A stretch of DNA of 64,000 nucleotides from Glossina fuscipes (Eukaryota > Arthropoda > Insecta > Diptera > Glossinidae), in assembly GCF_014805625.2 (NCBI RefSeq), contig NW_023998427.1, positions 2,670,092 through 2,734,091 of the forward strand, written 5' to 3'. Made by a program: the position numbers and the translations under genes. Shown here in pieces: positions 13,101 to 24,764 of the stretch. Position 1 is the first letter of the stretch; each line of letters begins with the position of its first letter. The notes beneath the pieces are model-generated. The model did not search any database, was not told the DNA's origin, and was given only the letters and a program-made list of their open reading frames with translations.

Positions 13101-14434
13101 AAGTCGTATAGAGTACAATTAAACAAAAAAAAAAAAAAATGTGAATAAAATAAAAAATATTTGATTCCTCGTATATAGGATTCTTTACTGTACATCTGTT
13201 TGAAGGCATCTAAGGCCATTTGTGCTATCACATTGCTATTCATAACACACAGAATATTTAAATTAAGATCGGATAAAATTTATCGAAAGCATTTTTCACT
13301 CTTAACATAGCAAGGTGGCAGCAGCGCGACGTTTCGTCGGTTTTTTTGATAGATTTTTGAAAGACTCATCTTTTTCGATTATTCAACGATGGTTGGCTGG
13401 TTTCGGAAATCAACACTTCACAGTCAGTTCACATAAGTGATCTATTCTCAAATGCGTGCAAATATATTTTATTTCATTTTCTCAACGCTCTAAAAACAGA
13501 CTAAGTAAACATTTACTTAAATTTGTTTTATATTTACTTTCTTTTACTTTTCGTTAGTTATTCTATAAACTTTGCACAAATTTATGGTCTGTTGCCATAA
13601 TTTTTAATATCGTTGCCAATGTAGACAATCTATCGCAAACATACATATTCAGATGCCTGATTGCTGGACTGTATTAAAAACCCTCGTATACAATCTACCA
13701 CAAAATGACATGTTTGCTACGTGACGTCTGCCTTGAATTTACTTTGGGCAAAAAGAAAAAAAAAAAATTGAAAAGGCAAAGAAAACGAATCAAATCTCAT
13801 CAAGTTTGTGTTTACATGATTTTTTCCTTCACATTGAAAACAAACTATCATGTATATGCTACATAAGAGCGTGAACTTGAATTCGACAATTTTTATCACA
13901 TTTTATCGCAATATATGCATCCTACTAACGGAAACTACAACATATACATGCATCTACACATGAAAATTACGTACCCACACATAACTGTTCATTTAAAAAA
14001 AAATCTTCCATTTTAAGAAAACAAAGAGAGCCGGACTACTAGCTCATCACTCTCTAAAACTTTTCAAGGGGAAGCCGTTTCGCAGTTGACGTTAATTATC
14101 ACGATATCAGAGTTTACTTACAGCACAAAAAAAGAAGACACAGAAAAAGTATTAATTTGTTTGCTTTAAATCGACCTTACGAAACAAACAAACAAACACA
14201 ATTGCACTGTATCGCGCCGAGAAGAGGTTTCTAAACACGAGATATCAAAATTTTTCGTAATTGTTAAAGCGTCCAAGAGATTTAGAGTATTTAAATACTT
14301 CAAAACTGCTTGCGCTACAATATTCTAACCACTAAGTGGAACTTTAGTCGATTTATAGCTATTGATTAAACTCGATTAAACCCGATCTTAATTTGCATAC
14401 GTTATTTACAATCAAAACATGTTTCATGCGGTAA
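13101..14434. other. Gene-free spacer
   Basis: No supportable gene. It holds poly-A runs near 13120 and 13755 and an 'aaacaaacaaacaaacac' stretch near 14180. Confidence 0.55.
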
Positions 14435-14675
14435 GAAGAACAAGTAAGAAAATCATAATCGCACAAGCCCGACCATAAACTCTCCATACCACTTCACCCC
14501 ATATAGACATTCATTCATTTTCGTAATAATACAGGAGAAGTTGTGCATTACTCTTACATTGGACTTAATATGCTTGTCAAACATTTAATTGTTTTTCAAT
14601 TCCTTTCGTCACCAAAAATTAACAAATTAGACTTTGTTTTCATAAACAGTCTTGCTTTCGATGAGAGCCTATATA

Positions 14676-15801
14676 TATTAGTTTGGGGCAAAAGAAATCC
14701 ATTATTTTTTCGGTAGATGGCTGCACTGATAGATTTCTCGTAAAGTATCGATCAAACAATTTCCGATACTGTACATTTACATACTGTACATTTCGCAGTA
14801 AAAAAAATTCTTTTGCTGTTTTTTGTTTGGTGCATTCAGCTGTGAGTTACAGCGTGTTAAAAATGGAAGTGAACAAAGAGAAAATTCGGTACATTTTACA
14901 GTTTTTCTTTGACAAAGGCGAAAATGCAAGCCAGGCGGCTAAAATTGTGAATGGTGTTTATGGTTCCGATACTGTAACAGCCAATTATGTGCAATTTTGG
15001 TTTCGTAGATTCCGTTCAGGAATTTTTGATGTTAAAGATACACCTCGCACAGGTAGGCCGGTCGTCGAAAATGTCGATAAAATCGGAGAAATGATCGAAG
15101 TTGACCAGCATGTTAGCAGTCGTAACATCGCCCAGTAGCTAAAAATCGACCATAATACAGTTTTAAACCATTTACACCAAGCTGAATTCAAAAAGAAGCT
15201 CGATGTTTGGGTGCCACACCAATTAACAGAAAAAAACCAGGACTAACGGCCAGGAAGGTTTTGCTATGCATTTGGTGGGACTGAAAGGGGATTATTTATT
15301 ATGAGTTGCTTCCATATGGCCAAACGCTAAATTCTGATCTCTACTGTCAACAACTGGACCGTTTGAAGATAGCGATTGACCAGAAACGGCCAGAATTGGC
15401 CAACAGGAGAGGTGTCGTGTTCCACCAGGACAACGCTAGGCCACACACATCTACAGTGACTCGCCAGAAACTTCGGGAGCTTGGTTGGGACGTTTTAATG
15501 CATCCGCCATACAGTCCGGACTTGGCACCAAGCGATTATCATCTTTTTCTTGCATTGCAAAATTTCTTTAATGATAAAAAGTTGGAATCTAGGGAGGATT
15601 GTGAAAATCGACTAATAGAGTTTTTTGCAAATAGAGACCAGGACTTCTATGAGAGAGGCATTTTGAAGTTACCTTTAAAATGGCAAGAAATTGTACAACA
15701 AAACGGTGCATATTTGACCCAAATTAAACAATCCGAAGCATGTTAAATAAAGTCCTGAAGATCATATAAAAATAATGGATTTCTTTTTCCCCAAACTAAT
15801 A
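14676..15801 (+). mobile_element. Nearly complete mariner (DD34D) element with TIRs and TA duplication
   Basis: Terminal inverted repeats of about 30 bp bound the element at 14678-15799. The left end starts TTAGTTTGGGGCAAAAGAAA and the right end reads the same on the opposite strand with one mismatch (GGGGAAAAAGAAA). A TA target duplication flanks both sides (14676-14677 and 15800-15801), diagnostic of Tc1/mariner insertion. The 1122 bp length is short of the ~1.3 kb normal for mariner, which fits the internal deletion in its transposase gene. It sits inside an older family A repeat. Confidence 0.93.
14863..15746 (+). pseudogene. Mariner transposase gene, inactivated
   Basis: The transposase starts at ATG 14863 (MEVNKEKIRYIL), with an N-terminal helix-turn-helix region carrying 'DTPRTGRPVV', the usual linker motif. 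A TAG at 15136 stops this frame. It reopens as LKIDHNTVLNHLHQ.. to 'WVPHQLTEKN' near 15237. The frame then jumps to 'GLTARKVLLCIWWD', with a TGA where KG follows, and from 15306 runs cleanly to TAA at 15746. The later part contains 'HQDNARPH' and 'PPYSPDLAPSDYHLF', whose aspartates are 34 residues apart: the second and third catalytic acids of DD34D. The first catalytic block (IVTGDEKW-type) is absent, deleted between LTEKN and GLTARK with a change of frame. Two nonsense codons plus this deletion make it non-autonomous. It most resembles the cecropia-type mariners. Confidence 0.9.
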
Positions 15802-16400
15802 TGATGGGGCCTAAAAAAATATAGCTACGTGATCGAAATTTCCTTCATTGCTACTATGAACCAATCATACATCGCAAAATAATAAAAATTAATCCTTGCT
15901 GCTCATGAAAATTCATTATATAAAATAGCTATCAGCAAATAGATTCACGTGGTTCAAATTTGGTTCAGTTAATTTTTAACTTATTCTTTAACTGTTATGA
16001 ACGAATTTTCATCCGAACATATTAATTGTGAGACTTTTTTGGCGTATAAAAGATTAACATTCGACGACAATCTTTGTATGTCATGACGTTCAAAAAATGT
16101 GCCTACTTGATCCAAATTCGATACAGTTCGGTTTCACATCAAATTACTTTTACAAACCGATTTTTATTATAAAACATCAAAAGCGATTTTTATCGCGATA
16201 TTCTGAAAATTGCAATATTTTTTTATACAGTGACTTTTCAACTTGACACGTTATATAAGGAATTGTCGAAAAAGTGATTCGATCCGAACGATTTTTAATA
16301 GCACTCGTTTATCAACCAAAACACGTCAAGGTACCGAATCTCATTAAAATATCTCAAAAATTGTGAAGTGACTTAGCCCAGCCCACATTTATCGAAATTC

Positions 16401-16720
16401 TTAAAATTCTTGCCAAAAATTTTATTATTGCTCATCTATTCACGTCACCAAAGGCAAAAAATTATACTTTATCGCCATGTAAGGGCCTACATTCCGTGCG
16501 AAGAGTTTGGAAAAGTAGTGAGCAAAAAGTCGGCTTACATGATCCAAAATGGTTACGTTTGGTTACATTTCTGTGTCAAATTATTATTAGAGACAAACTA
16601 TTACCATAAGATATTTTTTAGTTAAATTTTTTATATTCATTTATTTATTGTCTATATATTTTGTAAATAATTTTACAAAGTACGGAGTTGAAAGGCTGCC
16701 ATATAAATTAGATCATATGC
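16401..16720. repeat. Minisatellite-like tail related to family A
   Basis: Contains 'gctcatctattcacgtcacc', 'acatgatccaaaatgg' and 'gtcaaattattattagag', which resemble the internal units of the long family A copies. The ORF at 16410-16625 lies in it. Confidence 0.4.
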
Positions 16721-16721
16721 T

Positions 16722-16840
16722 CGTCTGCGCTAAGTTGTTAGTCGCGATCCTTTCCCTACTCGGCTACTCATACGGATATGATATTTTCATATATTATAGC
16801 CGAGTAGATAAGAGTCGTGACTCGGTGTCACACGTATAGG
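16722..16840. repeat. tRNA-derived SINE fragments in inverted pair
   Basis: On the minus strand, 16722-16785 carries GAGTAGCCGAGTA followed by GGATCGCGACTAACAA, the head of the SINE seen elsewhere. About 30 bp away, 16796-16835 carries TAGCCGAGTAGATAAGAG and GTCGTGACTCGG on the plus strand. The two heads face each other and form an imperfect palindrome. No B box is evident in either. Confidence 0.45.
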
Positions 16841-18415
16841 AGACATCGCCACAATGAACATAGAAATTGTATTACAAAGTTATGTATTTATATTTAAATT
16901 GAACTTATTTTAAGACAAGCCTTATATCTTAAACACTGACGGACAGGTTCTATGCTTTGTGTTGTTTTCTATTTATTTATTTTTTTCATATTTTTCGATT
17001 AGGTGAATAAATTTAGCCTTTGAAAAGATAAATTTTAAAACATTGAAAATAATCAGCCTTCAAGACATTTTTTGTTGTACATTCGGAACCCAATCCGTTA
17101 CCCAGATACAATTTTAATCCGACCTGCACATGAGATTAAGCAAATAATAAACGAAATTAAATCATTTTCCATTCAGTCTATTAAATAGTAGGTACGACTG
17201 AATAGCGTCCTCACAATCTCCCTAATAATTTCGTGTTTAAAACTGAAAATGCTTACGGTGTTATTTCCGCTTAAAATTATATTTTGGGAAGTAAATGAAT
17301 GCAAAAAATGTACACTTTAGCTGTGTCGAATATTAATGAGAGCGACATTACAACAAAGTTAATGTACTAAAAAATATTTCTCTGTGAGTTATCAGAAAAA
17401 AGTTTTTTTTTGAAAGACTGTTCTTTGTTTTGTTACAATAAAATGATTCATTATGTGAATGCACGAAATTGCAAAATTTAAGCAAAAACTAAAGCAACAA
17501 TGTATTTACAAGTATTTATAAGCTTTAAGAAGGCAGTATTTGTGGTCCGCATTGTAGTTACCTGTTAATTAACATAAATGTACATGCGACGTATGAAGTT
17601 GTGCTGGGAATTACTGACGATGTAATATGGATGCACATTAATGAAAACTAATGCAAGCTCTTTTGTCCAAATGTAGATGAAGCGAAATAACAGTCCATAT
17701 GAAACTGATTACTACTCTGTTGGCTTTTAAATATGCTTCTCTTTCCAATTTGCGAATAGTGCTTTTGGAATTGCTTTCATTTGTTAAAAATTATTTCATT
17801 CATTTCATCTCTCTCTCAAGTACTTATGCAGAAAAGTCCTTAAATAAAAACCAAATTTTCAGTAACGAAGAATTGGTGAACGTGTGTTGATGTAAATCAC
17901 TTTTATTGTCTTTTTGTACGAAACAAGCATCGTAGGCAAGTTCTGTACATCGTCAAGTTAAGTTCAAATATAACGATAATCGATCCGAAAGCACATTCAT
18001 AATTACTAAAGTTCTTATATAATGTACATACATACGTATGCATACGATTCTTTTGCTTACACAATTATCTAATAATGTACTGCTCATCGGATAAGTACAT
18101 GTGAAGGGCATTGAAATGTGGCCGGCATTCGTTACGTAATGTTGCGATCACTATCCATATTGTAATATATATGTATGCATATATATTGCGTCAACGAAAA
18201 ATAGATGAATTTAAAATCAAATAAATTTGGTCAAACTAATTCTTACAAGTGACCCTTTAGCGCATGTGATGTCTGAGAGTCCACAGATAATTAAAAGAAA
18301 AAGGAAAAAAAAAAGAATGTAAAATTTTTTATTACTATTATTATTATTATTATTATTATTAATTTTCCCAGACTAAAGCCATAAAGCACTAGCATCTAGA
18401 GGCTTTTGGCTTTAT
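16841..18415. other. Gene-free AT-rich spacer
   Basis: No supportable gene. It ends with an (ATT)n microsatellite near 18332-18362. The ORF at 17699-17890 has no recognisable motif. Confidence 0.55.
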
Positions 18416-18500
18416 TAAAAAGTCTACCGCACTTGAGACTTGAACCCACGATCGCTGAGTAGCTGGTCGGGACTCTTGCTTACTCGGCCACTCAAATATG
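18395..18500 (-). repeat. tRNA-derived SINE copy
   Basis: On the minus strand an A-box-like GAGTGGCCGAGTAAGC (18478-18493) is followed about 40 bases later by a B-box-like GGGTTCAAGTCTC (18435-18447). These are internal RNA polymerase III promoter elements in tRNA-like spacing. The same pair with similar intervening bases occurs at 31300, 52620, 54190 and 59930. It lacks a proper acceptor stem, so it is a SINE head rather than a tRNA gene. Confidence 0.6.
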
Positions 18501-20425
18501 GTTTGAAAACGAACCTAAACTTTGAAAATATTCAATATATGTCATATCAATTTTGCCCGGACAACAATGTTTTACAGATTTGTGAAAACATTTGTGGTCT
18601 TTATGATGGAAATGCAACACCAAAACGATTTCCTTATCTCCAGATATTTGTGTGCAACACGTGAATTTACGATTGAAATTTAAATTAACCGACTTTTTAC
18701 TTGCGAATCGCTGCCGAAATTAAAATCAATGGAATTTTGAATAAAATTAATAAGGGGCAAGGTGAAAAGTGCCTCACATGTGACAATAATGCATCGGAAA
18801 ATCGTTGTCCAAGATAGATGAAGCTCTCCAAAGTGCTAACTTAATATCAGAAACATCAGAAAATGCTTTGAAAAGGAATGGGGAAAAACAAAGAGATAAG
18901 GAATGGATGTGTGCCCAATCGTTAAGTGTTGTGCCAAATTGCACGACACCTTATTCACTCTGACTACCGTTCGCTTCACTTTAAGTGTGCAAAGCTGACT
19001 TTGTAAGAAATTTAAGGAAAATGATTTGCCTCAGTTTTTCCCATAAAAATCTCGAAAGTTTTATATATTGATGACATAATAAAATTACGAATGGAAAGAG
19101 TTTTCCTTACGTGATGGGAAAAATGTGTAACTAGCTGCGGAGCATAATATGGATAAGGCATTTATTAGCACTCTTCTGAATATTTCTTTCGAGCAAACAA
19201 TCGTCATTTCTTCCTTGTCCATTCTAATACTTCAATCTTTAATTTAATTAATTATTATTATTTGTTTTGCGAACAGTGAATCCGAGCGAATAAACTCAAT
19301 AAAAATTCGATAGCATTCCGGTCGAGTCCTCTAACCGATTTCTCCATAGAATTCGGTAAAACACGAACCGTTGCCGATTCCTCTTTACATCACTTATGGA
19401 TACGTTGCCAAGATATCAAACATCAATGCGCATTGAAATTTTCCAAATTTATTATATGATATGACATAATGATACTTCAAATTATTCAACTTACTCCTTA
19501 GAAAAAATTATACTGCGTATATATTTTATATATATATTTATATAATTTATTATATATATCATACAATACTACATTTGTCTATCTATACACAAATAACTCC
19601 ACACATTTTCTATTGTATGCCATTCCTTATATGGCTGTTGTCCGGAAAAGTGATCGGTTCTTAACTTTCATATTCACTCATTCACGTACATCAAAGCCGC
19701 CTTCATAACTCATTGTTGAATACGAAAGCAAGCATATTGTATGTGTGTACGCTTTTCTATTAATGTAATACTTGTGCCTATGCGCACATATGTGTCTAAT
19801 AATAGGAAAACTAGCGTTCACGTTCATAACGTAAATAATAAGAGAAAAAGGAGCAGAAAAAAAAGTCTTCGTATTTTATACTCGTTCTTCATAATCTCTT
19901 ATTAATAATTTTTGTTGCAACCAGTGAAAGTAACGAGTGCAGACCTTGCTGACCAATAACTATTCCATTACCATTAACTTTCAAATGTATTATTATCGCA
20001 ATAGCGTGCGAAACACGATTACCTTCCCATTGGTCCCAGTAAAGAGAATAATCATGAAGACTTTTTAAGAAAATTATTTTTGGTCGGCTACGTGTGTTTT
20101 AATCTTTATATGGCAATAAAATTTTTCAATTTGTTTGTATGGATGTTTATTTTTATGTACAAATAAAATTTAGTTTAATCTCATCTCACTCGTGAGCAAG
20201 GGCATGCAATTATGGACGTATCATCCACATAGACAACGACAGTGACACGTTAACACGAATCCCAGTAACACAAATAGATGGATAGAGCCAGAGACTGAAT
20301 CGCTTTGCCAGGAAACTGATATTTTGTGTGTTTGGCATGGCCAAAAGTGTGTAGTCTGTTATTAGCTACCAACTACCGTTGCTACCAATGACAAATGATC
20401 GATCTGAACTATTCGTCAAAAAAAC
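18501..20425. other. Gene-free AT-rich spacer
   Basis: No supportable gene. A TA-rich low-complexity block lies at about 19515-19562. The ORF at 18440-18664 overlaps the SINE and has no recognised motif. Confidence 0.55.
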
Positions 20426-20429
20426 CCTA

Positions 20430-20790
20430 GCGAAATATCACAAACAGCAATATGAGATCATTCTATTACCTGATGGCCGTCCATTCATCCGTACAGAAAA
20501 AAATCGGTTCATAATATATTCGAAGCACTCAACTGGAAACTGGTAGCCAATGTGGCTCACTCACCAAAGTCAAGCCTTTCGGGTTATCACTTCTTTACAT
20601 CGATGGGACACGCAGCTGCTGAACAACAACTTACTTCTTGGGAACATGGACGAAAATGGCTCGATAAGTGGTTTGCCTTAAAAGAGCACCAAATTTGTTG
20701 GCATGGAAAGGTAGGAAAAACACGGACAATACTTTTGAGTAAAATACTTTTTATATGTTTTGATACAGTTGACACGATATATTAACAAGA
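20430..20790 (+). pseudogene. Decayed mariner transposase relic 3
   Basis: Around 20455 the translation 'IILLPDGRPFIR' corresponds to the second catalytic block (usual form VILLHDNARPHVA). The frame at 20552-20785 reads 'HSPKSSLSGYHFFTSMGHA', corresponding to the third block (usual form YSPDLAPSDYHLF.SM.HA), with the catalytic Asp replaced by glycine or serine. It continues 'GRKWLDKWFALK', a typical C-terminal stretch. No TIRs were found. The lineage looks close to relic 1 and distinct from the 14678 element. Confidence 0.7.
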
Positions 20791-20924
20791 TGAACTTTTA
20801 AATAGTGAAATTTTTGCATCTTTTCGATCTTGTTCCATTTATTTCCTAACTCTAAAGAAATCTATAAAATGCCGGAATATTAAATGCACTCTATCTGAGT
20901 AAGATGTCTCTACCTGTCATAGCT

Positions 20925-21060
20925 TGTGATACAATCGGGTCTAAGTTTGAATAGATGTATGTAACACTTAGAAGGAGTTAAGACAGACCCATCCTTATTA
21001 TTATGTCGACCGCTTTAATATCACTTTCTAAATCGATTTACAGTAAACCTTTACATCAAA
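20925..21060 (+). repeat. Dispersed repeat family A, copy 7 (partial)
   Basis: Contains 'gatgtatgtaacacttagaa', 'gttaagacagacccatcc' and 'atcactttctaaatcgat', the family A core in plus orientation. Confidence 0.65.
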
Positions 21061-21469
21061 ATAAGTTAAAATTTTGGCGTATCGTCACAAACGTAAATAA
21101 AGAATTAGACTAAGTAATGTGACATAGATATATGTAGTAGTCGCCCTTGTCGGACTATTATGCTTTTCCTTCTTTTTGGTGAATTTCGAAAGTCTTAAGC
21201 ATAGAAGATAGATTCGCAGGCAAGCAAATAGATAGAAGAAAAATGAAGCCATGCGGGTAACGGACAAAAGGTTGGTACTAGTATCAAAAATAGAGATTGT
21301 TTCGGACTCACTTCCAATATGAGATAACTTGGAGTGCAATTAGATGCAACGGAGCATTGGCAACTGCAACCGCCCTGCTCTAAATTATGTCAAACAAGAA
21401 CGGAACAAAACAAGCGAGGCGAAAACTTATATGTAATAATGTACGTCGCACCAATTTAGACAGAAAAAG

Positions 21470-21900
21470 TACTGCAAAGTAAATCTTCTGCGAAAGGTAG
21501 AAACAGTTCAAAGGCTATGCACGTTGAAAACGATATCAGCCTACCGCACAGTATCAACGTCAGCGGCAGCAGTCCTGGCAAGAATGTTATCCAACGAGCT
21601 GCTGCTTAACGAGCAGCGGCAAAAGAGGCGAAAATAGTTGAAAAAAATAATAATGATATCCGTGGAACCAGAACAGTTACCCGACAAAGTACTTTAAGCA
21701 AATGACAATAACAGCAAAATAAAGATGGACTTACACCCTCATCCCAAATCGGCATAAAGCTATACGAAGGCGATAACCCAGCTCCTAATCCTATGCGAGG
21801 ACAGAGGGCGCAGGATGATATAGTTAGGATCAACAATCCATAAGGGTGTACCTCGAAGTGATGCGAAAGCGGTTTCGGGATTGTTTTATCCCAAGTGCCG
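21470..21900 (+). pseudogene. LINE reverse-transcriptase C-terminal relic (R1/I-like)
   Basis: The frame ending at the TAG near 21636 encodes 'VETVQRLCTLKTISAYRTVS' followed by a TSAAAVLARMLSNELLL-like stretch. This matches the conserved region just after the reverse-transcriptase domain of arthropod R1/I/LOA-type non-LTR retrotransposons (usual form VQR..ALR.ISAYRTVS..A..VLA...P..LLA.ER). Downstream frames to about 21900 have stops and only faint similarity. The RT catalytic core and endonuclease are absent, so this is a 5'-truncated, decayed copy. Confidence 0.7.
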
Positions 21901-22578
21901 AACGGCCCCTAGTTAAAAGTGCGCCGCCACCGCAACTATAAAACAAAAATAAGATGGGAAACAATTCGTATAATAGGATAGGATAGAAATTCATTTGCGC
22001 GCAACGAATTCATATCGAAATTAGACCGTACTATCTACTAGCAATTATGCTGAAAGAACACTTAAAGATGAAGGAAGTGGGCTAGTTTTTTGAAAGACAT
22101 ACCCCTGAATGAGGCCAACCTTCGTTCGACATCTGAGATAATGCGAAAATGGTTCGCAGATGGTTTCACCCGAAATGTCGTAGGATCCCTAGCTGGCAGT
22201 ACGCTGTCGCTACGTTCATTAGAAAAAAGACACAGACAGATTCATGGACACATACAATGTAAAAAAATGTACCGTCCCGTCAAGTATAGTTTAGTGAGAC
22301 GCCGAAAAACATTTTGCCTTATAAAGCAGGCAATTAGCTATTGTTTGTTCTGTTTGCACATAGGTATGCCGTCAATTGATTGTTTATAGATAATATGATA
22401 ATTAAAAATTATTTGAAGGCTTTTTAAGAGAACTGTATGCATCGTGTAGTGTTATATTTACAAAATTTCAATTTGGCCTTATGAACCCCTCTTATAGATA
22501 ATGGTTACAACGGAAAGCTTTTAAACTAATTACTTTAAGCTTGAGTTATGTATGATACGACATTAAACTTTCCCTTCA
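21901..22578. other. Upstream flank of the GalNAc-transferase gene
   Basis: The ORF at 22090-22389 is not recognised. A strong pyrimidine-rich 3' splice site (tttcccttcag, ending 22579) lies 56 bp before the GalNAc-transferase ATG. This suggests a 5' UTR intron with the first non-coding exon somewhere upstream. Confidence 0.45.
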
Positions 22579-22635
22579 GTGCATTCAGTTTCACTGGTCG
22601 GCGGAGTACGTTGGTATCACAATTTCGTCAGTAAA

Positions 22636-23183
22636 ATGGTAAAAAGCACGAGAAAACGAAAAAAGTCGCGAAGTCCTTTATTGTGCACCTTAGCTGTGCT
22701 TTTTGCATCAGTTGTTATCGCATTTTTTATGGACACAAAAACATATAATGTAACAAAGCCGACTGTAACGATTGTGGCGAACAATGTCGATAACAACGGA
22801 GATCCCATAACGGAACCTTTTAAAGGCGCTGAACAAAAGGAAAGATTTGCCCACCTGGTGCCCCCAAAAAAACAAGCGAGACGTTTTCCAAAACCGTATA
22901 CATCAACTAAAAACAAATCCAATGAATTGAATAAAATTTACATTGATAAAAATTTTTTTAATTTGCCCCTAGTCACGGGTGCCTTAAAGGATTGGCATAA
23001 TTACGTGGCTATAGAATTAGATAAAAAACGAGAAGGCTTAGGAGAACAGGGTGCTCCAGCTTCCCTTAACAACGAAACTCTCGCCGATCTACAAAAACAA
23101 TTATACATGGAAAACGGCTTCAATGCTCTGCTTTCAGACTTTATATCAGTTAACCGTTCTCTGCCTGATACCAGACCTGATGG
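22636..23183 (+). CDS. Polypeptide N-acetylgalactosaminyltransferase (GALNT10/Pgant6 type), exon 1
   Basis: This exon encodes residues 1-182 plus two bases of codon 183 of a 659-residue enzyme that transfers GalNAc from UDP-GalNAc to Ser/Thr, starting mucin-type O-glycosylation in the Golgi. The ATG at 22636 is chosen over in-frame GTG codons upstream because it gives a classic type II layout: a short basic tail ([11 protein letters not shown]), one hydrophobic segment (about residues 16-34), then a lumenal stem rich in Lys/Pro. The exon ends with the conserved '[20 protein letters not shown]' lead-in. The donor is GATGG|GTAAAT; the next intron is only 83 bp. The frame closes exactly across three exons (548+772+660 = 1980 nt). 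Confidence 0.9.
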
Positions 23184-23252
23184 GTAAATGAACAAATTAA
23201 TATGATAAAAACGAAAAAAGCAAAAAAAAGAAAAGAAATATAAATACAGTAA

Positions 23253-24053
<801 letters not shown>

Positions 24054-24104
24054 TAACTTTTACTTATTAATAATATTCAATATTTATTTTCATCGTGCTT
24101 AAAG

Positions 24105-24764
24105 AATCACAAACGTGTCGCAGAAATATGGATGGACGATTTTAAACATTTCTTTTATCAACGAAATCCCAATGTTTATAACAATTTAGATCCAGGCGAT
24201 TTATCAAAACAGAAAGCTTTACGCGAACGACTGCAGTGCAAATCATTTCAATGGTATTTAGATAAAATAATTCCAGATTTATTAAGAACGTATCCTACGC
24301 AGGAACCAGAACCTTATGCGTCTGGTACCTTACAGAGCTTAGCGTATCCGCAATACTGTTTAGATAATTTGAACGGTAAAAGTAATTCGCTTGTAGGGGT
24401 TTATCCATGCGCCGAAAATAAAACTCATCCACAACGCAATCAATATTGGGTCTTAAGCTCGCATCGTGATGTTCGCTTACTTAATGGCGATCTCTGTCTC
24501 GATGTTCAGGACACAAAACCGAATTCAAAAGTTTGGCTATGGAATTGCCACCAACAAGGTGGCAACCAATTTTGGTTTTACGACCACAAATATAAGTGGC
24601 TAATACATGGTCGCAGTGGCATCAATTGTCTAGAGATTGTGAATCAAAATGGAAATTTCACAGTTGTGGTTAATGCTTGTGATAACTCTAATCCCAACTT
24701 GAAATGGATTTTTGGGGCGGCCAATGAAACTTTATTAGATGGATTTTATGATGATTTAGAATAA
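24105..24764 (+). CDS. Polypeptide GalNAc-transferase, exon 3 (ricin-type lectin domain)
   Basis: The exon opens after 'tgcttaaag' with [20 protein letters not shown], the conserved end of the catalytic domain. From about residue 505 it encodes a C-terminal ricin B-type beta-trefoil that reads existing GalNAc on substrates: 'YCLDNL' (alpha repeat), 'LCLDVQD' with 'NQFWFYD' (beta), and 'NCLEIV' with 'LKWIFG' (gamma). It ends with an acidic DGFYDDLE tail at TAA 24764. The preceding intron is 66 bp. The gene converges tail-to-tail on the CIMIP2-like gene 645 bp downstream. No canonical AATAAA is seen close after the stop. Confidence 0.92.
   Translation, partial: NHKRVAEIWMDDFKHFFYQRNPNVYNNLDPGDLSKQKALRERLQCKSFQWYLDKIIPDLLRTYPTQEPEPYASGTLQSLAYPQYCLDNLNGKSNSLVGVYPCAENKTHPQRNQYWVLSSHRDVRLLNGDLCLDVQDTKPNSKVWLWNCHQQGGNQFWFYDHKYKWLIHGRSGINCLEIVNQNGNFTVVVNACDNSNPNLKWIFGAANETLLDGFYDDLE

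Larger units (their letters stand above)
14435..16400 (-). repeat. Dispersed repeat family A, copy 6, split by a mariner
   Basis: The left part begins 'aacaagtaagaaaatcataa' and resembles the start of copy 3. It is interrupted at a TA dinucleotide by the mariner at 14678-15799. The right part (15800-16400) holds further minisatellite units and ends with the reverse core 'gatccgaacgatttttaata' and 'ctcattaaaatatctcaaa'. The mariner therefore inserted after this copy was in place. Confidence 0.65.

Noticed and set aside
9590..16400. Tandem repeats as a CRISPR array
   Set aside because: Units are long, degenerate and have no constant repeat/variable spacer pattern; the DNA is eukaryotic.
22579..22635. 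In-frame GTG-initiated extension of the GalNAc-transferase
   Set aside because: Eukaryotic start should be ATG. A splice acceptor lies at the same place, and the ATG at 22636 gives the expected short cytoplasmic tail and membrane anchor.
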